A stretch of 51,165 bases of DNA from Bdellovibrionales bacterium GWA1_52_35. GTDB taxonomy: Bacteria; Bdellovibrionota; UBA1018. Shown one piece after another: positions 17,681 to 24,309 of this stretch. Location: the NCBI GenBank assembly GCA_001769805.1, contig MEPO01000011.1, positions 105,623 through 156,787 on the forward strand. The letters run 5' to 3'. Made by a program: the position numbers and the translations under genes. The notes below the pieces were generated by a model that ran no database searches, was not told the origin of the DNA, and saw only the letters and a list, made by a program, of their open reading frames with translations. How positions within the stretch are numbered: position 1 is the first letter of the stretch; each line of letters begins with the position of its first letter.

Positions 17681-18427
17681 GTGAAATATTGGGTAATCAC
17701 AATTCCGATTCTGGCACTCGCAACCACCGGCATGGTTATGATGAGCGGTTGCGCCTCAATGCTTGCGGTGAACAGTGATTCACGAAATTCACAACCGATC
17801 AATAATCCCTTCGGAGATTTGTACTCAAACGGCAGAACCGAGGCCCCGGATCCAATTATTTTGCGGACTAAAAAAGGTGACCGTTCAGTTGAAGTCGAGC
17901 TTTCCAGACATCAGCAGGAAATGACCGATTTTGTAATTCCGATTTCGCCCGCGTTCCGAGATACCGAGGGAGGGAGAAACCCCGCCTCGACTTCCAACGG
18001 CAGCGTCGACGAGACCTACAAAGATCAGGCGCCCGGACTTTCCGACCGGGAAATCATGGCTACGCTGCCCCAGGGTCCCGCTGAGGATGAAGCCACCCGC
18101 CGTGAAATTGAATCGGGCCTCGGGCTCATGCCGGCCGAAGACTCCGTCCCCACGCGTGACAAAAGTTATCTCGCCTCCATGGACCGCATCAAGCAGTTAT
18201 ACCGGTCCGGCCGTTATGAAGCGGCCCTGATGGATGCTGATTCGATGATCCGGCAGTTCCAGACAGATCCCAAGCTTTATCAGATGAGGGGAACCCTGCT
18301 GGACCGTCTGGGTAAGAAGGATCTCGCCTTGAAAGCCTGGAACCAGGCGCTCCGGTTTGATCCGAACAATGTTGGCCTCCGGCGGTTTATTGAACGACAC
18401 CAAACCAGAGGCTTGGCATCACCATGA
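17681..18427 (+). CDS. TPR-containing lipoprotein
   Basis: A 248-residue lipoprotein with signal sequence and lipobox MSGC (Cys near residue 24). A polar, probably unstructured region (about 30-160) is followed by C-terminal tetratricopeptide repeats (about 165-245: IKQLYRSGRYEAALMDADSM, then LYQMRGTLLDRLGKKDLALK). TPRs usually mediate protein contacts, so this may link the outer-membrane partner to the membrane motor protein. The start is GTG with GGAG 6 bases upstream. The gene overlaps the next one by 4 bp (ATGA), implying translational coupling within the motor-like operon. Specific function is unknown. Confidence 0.7.
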   Translation: MKYWVITIPILALATTGMVMMSGCASMLAVNSDSRNSQPINNPFGDLYSNGRTEAPDPIILRTKKGDRSVEVELSRHQQEMTDFVIPISPAFRDTEGGRNPASTSNGSVDETYKDQAPGLSDREIMATLPQGPAEDEATRREIESGLGLMPAEDSVPTRDKSYLASMDRIKQLYRSGRYEAALMDADSMIRQFQTDPKLYQMRGTLLDRLGKKDLALKAWNQALRFDPNNVGLRRFIERHQTRGLASP

Positions 18428-20775
18428 AGGTGGAAAGAGCTGTTATGAAAAATATATCTACTTCGCTCATAGGATCTCTCGCAATCACATTCAGTCTGCT
18501 TCTGCCGGCTGCTTCCCATGCGAGACCTGATCAGATTGAAGTCACCAAAAAAACAGCCGAGACACAGGTTCGCAGAATGCTGGAGCCCGTTCTTGAAAAA
18601 TATTGCCGGGATGAGTGCAAGCTTCTGTCGGTTGCCGTAACGGTGGACGTTGCGATTCCTGAAGAACTGGAACCGGGCTTTGATGAATTCAAACCGTCCG
18701 TCTCCGCCCTTGCACCCTCTTCTGCTAAAGCCAAGATCCTCATCAATGAGAAAGTTGGAAAAAACTCCCGGAATAATCTGCTGGACCTCATTCAACAGCA
18801 TCTGGACACCCTGGATTATCCCGTCAAGATCGACACCCAGCTTGCCCGTTTTCCTGAACCGATCGAGACCTCCGGTCGCATTGCGGAACTGCGCGAAAAA
18901 GTCGGCAAGCAATTCAAAGCCTCCCTCGAGGATCTCTTCGCCAAGTATTGCCCCAATCATTGCATGATCGCGGATTTCAATCTCCAGACCGAACCGGTCA
19001 ACAGCGAGGAAGTGGAATACGGCGCTCCGGGTGAATACATCCAGGAAGGCAGCGTGGCGATTCGGGTGAAGGACCTCTCGGCCACCATTCTGGTCGACGA
19101 ATCCCTCGCACCTGCTGAGCGCGCAAATCTCATTGAGATGGCCAAATTCAAAACTGCGATTTTTAAGAACGTTTCTCTTTCGGCAAAGGCCATGAGGTTC
19201 CCGCGCCCGGGTGCGCTGGTCGCGGATGGAACCCTTGACCCGGTGACCGGACAGCCGATCGCTTCGGCGAGCCGGAGCATTGCGTCTGACAGCAAGAGCA
19301 ATACCAGCAGCAGCACGGATAGCAAAAACCAGCTGGTGGCCAGCACGACCAGTACCAATACCAACGCGGAATCTGCTGTAAAACAGGAGCGTTTCGAAAG
19401 AATAGAGAAGATTGAGCGCGTTGAAAATGGTGATGCCGTGCAGGCCGAACTGCAGAAGTTCAAGGTGTATGGACTGATTTTCGGCTGCTCAATCCTTTCA
19501 CTTCTGGTTTTCGTGGCGATTGCCAGTTATCGACCGAAGGCCTCCAACTCCGGTCCGAGCGTCACCCGAATTATTCAGAGCCTTGCATCTGACCCCGTTT
19601 CCACGAGCGCACCGTCCACTTACCGGGCCGGGGAATCCACATTGTCCGGAAAGGAAGATCACTCCGCCTTGATCTCCCGACGTTTTGAAATTGAAAATCT
19701 GATGGAAGATCTCACTCGGGTCTTCATTCAGCAGCCGAAGGTCGCCAAACAGGTCTTCACCCGGATTCTCACTGAGGAAGGTGTCGAAGTCACCGCGCAG
19801 TACATTCACCTTTTTGGCGAGAGCATTGTCATCGACATGCTCCGCGACCCCAGCTTGCAAAGTGATTTGAGTGAGCTCCTGGAGTACTACGCCAAAAATT
19901 CAATCGAAATCAAAGAAGATGACAAACTTGAGCTCCTGCGCAGCCTTCATAACCGCGCCGTTGCCGGTAAACTCATTGTCATGGGCAACCGCTCCTCCAA
20001 CCTGTTCGACTTCCTTTCTGAGATGGACGGCCTGCAGGTGCTCGAGTTGGTTCGCAACGAATCCTTGACGGTCAAGTCCATCGTTTTGACCCAAGTGGAC
20101 CCGCAAAAGCGTGCGGCAATCTATTCACAGTTGGATGATGATACCAGGATGAAGCTTCTCACCGAGCTTTCCAGGATCGATTATCTACCCCGGAACTACA
20201 TCTATAACGTATCGAACGCCCTCAAGCGCAAACGCGTCGAAAATCCAAGGCTCAATACTGAAGCCCTGCCGGGATCCGAGGTACTGGTGAGTCTCCTGGA
20301 GCGAACCGGCATTCATATGCAGCGCACCGTGGTCAAATCCCTCGAATCCAGCAATGTCGAGAGCGCCCGCGTAGTGAAGAGCAAGCTGGTCAGCATTGAT
20401 ACCCTCCGGTATCTGCGTGACGGACAGTTGCTCGAAGTGATTCTGAGCCTCAAGCATGACGAACTCCTTCAGTTCCTCCGCGGCGCCCAGGACGTGATCC
20501 GGACCACTATCTTTGCCCGGTCTCCGAAAGAGCTGGTGGCGGAGCTTGAAGAAGAGCTGGCCAACTTTGCGGCGGTGAATCGCGAGACTTACGCGGCAGT
20601 TGAACGCAAAGTACTCAACCGCATGAAGATGATGGCGAATGAAGGCCTGATCAACCTGATCGAGACGAACGAGCGCATGTTTACTGATCAGAGCCCTGAT
20701 ACGGCATTTGCAACGCCTCAGGGTTTCCAGAGTGTGGAAAACCCGACGCAAACCAGCATAAAAAGGATCGCCTAA
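18424..20775 (+). CDS. FliF-like/FliG-like membrane fusion protein (rotor homologue)
   Basis: A 783-residue inner-membrane protein. A signal peptide (to about 33) precedes two periplasmic repeats (about 41-146 and 150-262), each with a KYCxxxC pair (C61/C65, C176/C180), an ATILVDE-like strand and an RFPxP ending. Their fold pattern recalls the FliF ring-building motif RBM3. A Ser/Thr-rich linker (265-320), a charged helix and a TM segment (about 348-367) follow. The cytoplasmic part (420-750) reads like FliG: a middle-domain-like stretch (525-605), then FLRGAQDVIRTTIF aligning with the FliG C-terminal ALKGA...REKIF, then a charged helix (700-720). Canonical FliF and FliG are separate proteins, though FliF-FliG fusions are known. 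An alternative start is the ATG at 18445. Confidence 0.72.
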   Translation: MKVERAVMKNISTSLIGSLAITFSLLLPAASHARPDQIEVTKKTAETQVRRMLEPVLEKYCRDECKLLSVAVTVDVAIPEELEPGFDEFKPSVSALAPSSAKAKILINEKVGKNSRNNLLDLIQQHLDTLDYPVKIDTQLARFPEPIETSGRIAELREKVGKQFKASLEDLFAKYCPNHCMIADFNLQTEPVNSEEVEYGAPGEYIQEGSVAIRVKDLSATILVDESLAPAERANLIEMAKFKTAIFKNVSLSAKAMRFPRPGALVADGTLDPVTGQPIASASRSIASDSKSNTSSSTDSKNQLVASTTSTNTNAESAVKQERFERIEKIERVENGDAVQAELQKFKVYGLIFGCSILSLLVFVAIASYRPKASNSGPSVTRIIQSLASDPVSTSAPSTYRAGESTLSGKEDHSALISRRFEIENLMEDLTRVFIQQPKVAKQVFTRILTEEGVEVTAQYIHLFGESIVIDMLRDPSLQSDLSELLEYYAKNSIEIKEDDKLELLRSLHNRAVAGKLIVMGNRSSNLFDFLSEMDGLQVLELVRNESLTVKSIVLTQVDPQKRAAIYSQLDDDTRMKLLTELSRIDYLPRNYIYNVSNALKRKRVENPRLNTEALPGSEVLVSLLERTGIHMQRTVVKSLESSNVESARVVKSKLVSIDTLRYLRDGQLLEVILSLKHDELLQFLRGAQDVIRTTIFARSPKELVAELEEELANFAAVNRETYAAVERKVLNRMKMMANEGLINLIETNERMFTDQSPDTAFATPQGFQSVENPTQTSIKRIA

Positions 20776-21288
20776 ATGGTTCCGGGAAATGTCAAACCAT
20801 CAGTCGCAATGTTGAGAGACGTCAAGCTGCTCCAGTGCTTCAGCGAAAGCGAACTCAGCCACCTGATTCAAGTTGGCGTGACAGCGAACTATGAAGACCA
20901 CGCCAATATTGTGATCGAAGGGGAATTGTCCTGGGGACTTTATCTTATTCTCGAGGGCGTTGTCGGAATCTTCAAAAACAACAAACTGACCGGCGAACCT
21001 TACGACGTGGGGCAGTTGAGGCATGGGAACTTCTTTGGAGAAATGTCCCTGGTGGACGATAATCCCCGGTCGGCTACCGTTCGAGCCCTGACGAATTGCC
21101 AGCTTTTCTACATTTCCAAAGAGCACTTTCAGCAGTATCTGACCGCCTCGAAGGAAATGAAACTCAAATTTTACGAGACTTGCATTCAAACCATCGTGTC
21201 CCGCCTTCGCGAGCTCGATGACAATTATGTCGTGAGCCAGTACCAGCTCTGGAAAGCCGCAATTCGCAAGGACAAGGAGGCCGCCTAA
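20776..21288 (+). CDS. Cyclic nucleotide-binding domain protein
   Basis: A 170-residue cytoplasmic protein made almost wholly of one cNMP-binding (CRP/PKA regulatory-type) domain. The phosphate-binding cassette is intact: FFGEMSL with E89, then RSA at 98-100. A short helical tail follows, without a DNA-binding HTH, so it is not a CRP-type transcription factor. It starts directly after the stop of the FliF/FliG-like gene (TAAATG) and overlaps the motA-like start by 1 bp. Such tight packing suggests it is made with, and acts on, the motor. I infer that it gates or tunes the motor in response to cAMP or cGMP. The actual ligand is unknown. Confidence 0.85.
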   Translation: MVPGNVKPSVAMLRDVKLLQCFSESELSHLIQVGVTANYEDHANIVIEGELSWGLYLILEGVVGIFKNNKLTGEPYDVGQLRHGNFFGEMSLVDDNPRSATVRALTNCQLFYISKEHFQQYLTASKEMKLKFYETCIQTIVSRLRELDDNYVVSQYQLWKAAIRKDKEAA

Positions 21289-22076
21289 TGAATTTCTCTT
21301 CGCTTTTGGGCGTTTTGGTCAGTATTGGCGTGATGTATTTCGCAATGGAAGGCGCAACAGACAACCTGCGCTTTTTTCTGCAACAAGAAGCCATTTTGAT
21401 TGTCATCGGTGGAACTGCCGCTGCAGCCTGCATCAGTTACCCGATCACGGAAATCCTTGCTTTGATCAAAGTATTTATTCTTCGCGTTCTCGGCAAGCAC
21501 AAGTCCGATTATCAGGGCGTGATCGGGCAATTGCTGGAGCTGAACAAAAAAGCGAGCGTAGGCCTGTCTTCCTTGAACGAAGCCATCCCTTCGATCCGCC
21601 ACGAATTCCTGAGGGAAGCGGTCTCCCTGGTTGTGGCCGGTGTATTGACGGAACAGGAAGTCCGGACTGCGCTGGATCAGCGGATCAAGACGACCGAAGC
21701 CCGGCTCATGCAGGAGGCCAACATGTTCCGCGCCATCGGACGCTTTCCACCCGCTTTCGGCCTCCTTGCAACCACCTTGGGAATGATCGGGCTTCTTCAG
21801 AAAATCGGTCAACCCGACAGCCAAAAACTGATTGGTCCCGTGATGGCGATAGGGCTGGTCGGAACTCTGTATGGAATTGCTTTGGCCAACCTGGTCTTCA
21901 TTCCTATTGCCGAAAATCTCACATCCCGAACGGAAGAGGAACTGATGCTTCGGCGGCTTATTGTTGAAGGCGCGCTGCTTCTGAAGACGCAGGTCAATCC
22001 GATCACGATGCGTGAGAGCCTGAATTCGTTTTTACTTCCAAAAGATCGTGTCGTCCGCAAATCGCATGCGGCTTAA
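21288..22076 (+). CDS. motA: MotA-like stator protein
   Basis: A 262-residue inner-membrane protein of the MotA/TolQ/ExbB family, with two N-terminal TM segments (about 5-20 and 34-55), a cytoplasmic loop rich in charged residues (about 75-150), and two C-terminal TM segments. The second half has FPPAFGLLATTLGMIGLL (about 155-172) and IGPVMAIGLVGTLYGIALANL (about 182-203), the MotA signature with the channel proline and threonine positions. The length is that of flagellar MotA. With MotB it should form a 5:2 ion-driven unit that turns an adjacent FliG-type ring. It is coupled to the upstream cNMP protein by a 1-bp overlap. Confidence 0.93.
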   Translation: MNFSSLLGVLVSIGVMYFAMEGATDNLRFFLQQEAILIVIGGTAAAACISYPITEILALIKVFILRVLGKHKSDYQGVIGQLLELNKKASVGLSSLNEAIPSIRHEFLREAVSLVVAGVLTEQEVRTALDQRIKTTEARLMQEANMFRAIGRFPPAFGLLATTLGMIGLLQKIGQPDSQKLIGPVMAIGLVGTLYGIALANLVFIPIAENLTSRTEEELMLRRLIVEGALLLKTQVNPITMRESLNSFLLPKDRVVRKSHAA

Positions 22077-22094
22077 ACCCAGTCTGGAGAACTC

Positions 22095-22886
22095 ATGGCG
22101 CTTAGAAAGCTCCTGAAAATTCCAAAACTCCCCATCCAAAAAAAGACGGAGAAGCCACATGCGCCGGCTGCACACGATGAATCGAACTGGCTTGTTTCGT
22201 ATGCAGACATGATGACACTCCTTTGCGGGTTCTTCATCATGCTCTTCAGCATGTCGAAAATGGATGATCCCCAGTTTGAGAGGGTAAAGGAGTCGGTCGC
22301 AAAGCAATTTGGTGGTGGTTACACTTCGCCGACCGAGGATCTCGCCCAATTTATTACGCAGGTCCTTGATGATCAGGGCAAGCTGAAAGAAGCCGTGATT
22401 CAAGCAGATGTTTTCGGGATCAGCATCGCATTCCAGTCCACTCTGTTTTTTGACACCCTGAGCAGCGAGGTCAAATCCGAGGGGAAGCAGGTTTTAGAAA
22501 AGCTGATTACCTCGGTGGCTGACAAACAGATCAAGGATGAGAAGAAATATCGGATCATTGTTGAGGGACATACCGATAGTCGACCGATTGTCGGGGGCGT
22601 TTACCCATCCAACTGGGAACTCTCGGGCGCCCGTGCCGCTCGCGTCGTCCGGATGTTTCTGGACCAGGGCTTCAGTGCAGACCATCTGACCGCGATTGGC
22701 TATGCCGATACCTACCCGCAGTTTCCTTCGCGGACTCCCGCTGGTGAGGCTGACGAGAGTTCTTATGCCAAAAACCGGCGTGTTGTGATCCGAATTCTCC
22801 AACCCAAGGTCGAGTCTATGCCGTTTCCGGAGCCAGCCAAAGATTTGGCGCCCGCTCCCGCAAACCCGGAAGTTTCTGCCCATTGA
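22095..22886 (+). CDS. motB: MotB-like stator protein
   Basis: A 263-residue protein with one TM segment preceded by NWLVSYADMMTLL, where D38 is the conserved ion-carrying aspartate. A plug/linker region follows, then a C-terminal OmpA-like peptidoglycan-binding domain (about 130-240: VEGHTDSRPI, NWELSGARAARVVRMFL, AKNRRVVI). It anchors the stator to the cell wall and couples ion flow to MotA. It lies 18 bp after motA. The Pro/Ala-rich C-terminal tail is variable. Retention of both the aspartate and the peptidoglycan-binding residues argues for an active, anchored stator. Confidence 0.95.
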   Translation: MALRKLLKIPKLPIQKKTEKPHAPAAHDESNWLVSYADMMTLLCGFFIMLFSMSKMDDPQFERVKESVAKQFGGGYTSPTEDLAQFITQVLDDQGKLKEAVIQADVFGISIAFQSTLFFDTLSSEVKSEGKQVLEKLITSVADKQIKDEKKYRIIVEGHTDSRPIVGGVYPSNWELSGARAARVVRMFLDQGFSADHLTAIGYADTYPQFPSRTPAGEADESSYAKNRRVVIRILQPKVESMPFPEPAKDLAPAPANPEVSAH

Positions 22887-22907
22887 CGTAAGGGCAGCCC
22901 GCTGGAA

Positions 22908-22922
22908 TCCTTATATTAAGGA
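22908..22922 (+). promoter_or_regulatory. Hairpin masking a ribosome-binding site
   Basis: TCCTTA (22908-22913), loop TAT, TAAGGA (22917-22922) forms a 6-bp hairpin. Its 3' arm contains most of the AAGGAG Shine-Dalgarno (22918-22923) of the zinc-ribbon/SH3 gene starting at 22932. It could damp translation of this last gene relative to motB. Confidence 0.45.
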
Positions 22923-22931
22923 GATCGAACC

Positions 22932-23876
22932 ATGCGTTGGAGCTGTCCCCATTGCGGCGTGAATCTCGCCGTGTCAGACGAAAAATTAGGATCGGGTTGG
23001 TCGTTTTCCCGCTGCTACAAATGCGGAGGATTTGCACTGGTGCGCAAATCAGAAGTCAATCTGATCAAGGTGGACAAAGCTCCTGTTGGAGAAAACATTC
23101 TTCTGCCGGAAGCGAACGAATCCCCGGTGCTGAGCCGCGATGCCGCAAAGAATCTCGCAGAAATCGTGAGCAATGTGAAACCAGCAGGAATTCCGGCGGA
23201 GCCGCCACCAGCAGCAAATAGTAGCGTGGCACCACCAGTCCCGAAATTCCTGACTCAGAACCAGGAAACCACTTCCAGCTCACATTCAATGCTCAATCAT
23301 GTGGTTTCGGCACGCACCCAATACCGTATATTGCCCATGGCGATCGGACTGACCGGGTTCATGGCAGTAGCCTCCGGAGTGTATTTGTATATTCAAGGCG
23401 AGGCGATCTGGAAGAAAATCCAGGCACCCCGGGGCGTCGCCAGAAATACCCCAGCTGAGATTGTGAAACCGATCATCGAACCCGGCTCGCCGCCCATCAT
23501 TACGGCTGCGGTGACTTCGCTTCCTCTTGTCACGGATCAACTCCGGCAAAGTGCGATGGCACCAGCCAGACCCGTAGACAGCAACGCCAAAGCCGTCCAG
23601 GAAGCCCTTGACTCTGCTGACGAGCTTGAAGATGAGAGTAGCTCCGCGGCAGTGGAAAATAATCTTACCGTTCGGGTGCGTGCCGCCAATACCAAGCTTC
23701 GAAGTGGGCCTGGCGTTTCGTATTCAATCAGAGGTTATGCGAACCCGACCACAGAATTCACGGTTTTGGATTGGCGTGATCGGTGGTTCAAAGTGGGACC
23801 CAGGTCCGCTGCAAATTCGCATGAGAACAGCGCCTGGATCCGCAATGACCTGGTGGAGATTATTCGGGATAAATAG
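22932..23876 (+). CDS. Zinc-ribbon / TM / SH3-domain protein of the motor operon
   Basis: A 314-residue protein. The N-terminal MJ0042-type zinc ribbon has Cys5, Cys8, Cys28 and Cys31. A Pro-rich cytoplasmic linker, one TM segment (about 133-154) and a periplasmic linker follow. The C-terminal bacterial SH3 domain (about 245-312, with TKLRSGPG) commonly binds peptidoglycan or proteins. The layout of cytoplasmic zinc finger, TM and periplasmic domain parallels the architecture of the gliding protein GltJ in myxobacteria, although the domains beyond the finger differ. It follows motB by 45 bp and probably ends the operon. It may link a cytoplasmic signal or polarity factor to the cell-wall side of the motor; that role is inference. 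Confidence 0.7.
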   Translation: MRWSCPHCGVNLAVSDEKLGSGWSFSRCYKCGGFALVRKSEVNLIKVDKAPVGENILLPEANESPVLSRDAAKNLAEIVSNVKPAGIPAEPPPAANSSVAPPVPKFLTQNQETTSSSHSMLNHVVSARTQYRILPMAIGLTGFMAVASGVYLYIQGEAIWKKIQAPRGVARNTPAEIVKPIIEPGSPPIITAAVTSLPLVTDQLRQSAMAPARPVDSNAKAVQEALDSADELEDESSSAAVENNLTVRVRAANTKLRSGPGVSYSIRGYANPTTEFTVLDWRDRWFKVGPRSAANSHENSAWIRNDLVEIIRDK

Positions 23877-23901
23877 CAGTTTAGCCGCGATAGGATGAGC
23901 A

Positions 23902-24309
23902 TTGGCCGCAGCGATTGATCAAGCAAAACACTTTGAGAAAGCCCTTTCATCCTTGTTCAAAGGCAAAAAGGCCAAGTGGCTGCCGTTATTCAGCCGGCTT
24001 GCCGCCCGGCTCAGCCGGGTCCCGGGAATTGAACTGCACGTCACCCGTGCTACAATCACGCTGAACCGATCGAAAAAGAGAGTTCCAGCGATCGCAGTGA
24101 TCCGAGTAATACCGGAAGGACTGAAGATGAACTTCGCTTTTGGAAAGCGTGCCTCCAGATCAGTCCGCCTGCTGCCGATAACGCGCAAAAATTCACGTAT
24201 GACTCATCAGATTTTGATTTCGGAGCTTAAAGAGATTGATGATGAGATCCTGCTTTGGATTCAAGCTGCCCTTCACCAGGTTCGCACTGCCAAACGTCGA
24301 TCCATTTAG
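23902..24309 (+). CDS. DUF5655-like small protein
   Basis: A 135-residue basic protein. The middle and C-terminal pattern (LHVTRATITLNRSKKRVPAI, then MTHQILISELKEIDDEILLW) resembles the DUF5655 fold. I know no function for that fold. The start is TTG at 23902 with AGGAT about 6 bases upstream; no ATG fits the frame. It lies 25 bp after the zinc-ribbon gene and could be read from the motor operon. Its 3' end overlaps the convergent GT39 gene by 83 bp, longer than other convergent overlaps here, so at least one of the two C-terminal tails may be dispensable. Confidence 0.55.
   Translation: MAAAIDQAKHFEKALSSLFKGKKAKWLPLFSRLAARLSRVPGIELHVTRATITLNRSKKRVPAIAVIRVIPEGLKMNFAFGKRASRSVRLLPITRKNSRMTHQILISELKEIDDEILLWIQAALHQVRTAKRRSI

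Noticed and set aside
16466..23876. Zorya-type anti-phage system (MotAB-like ZorA/ZorB)
   Set aside because: The MotA here lacks the long cytoplasmic tail of ZorA, and no ZorC/ZorD/ZorE helicase or nuclease genes are present. The neighbours are rotor, lipoprotein and outer-membrane genes.
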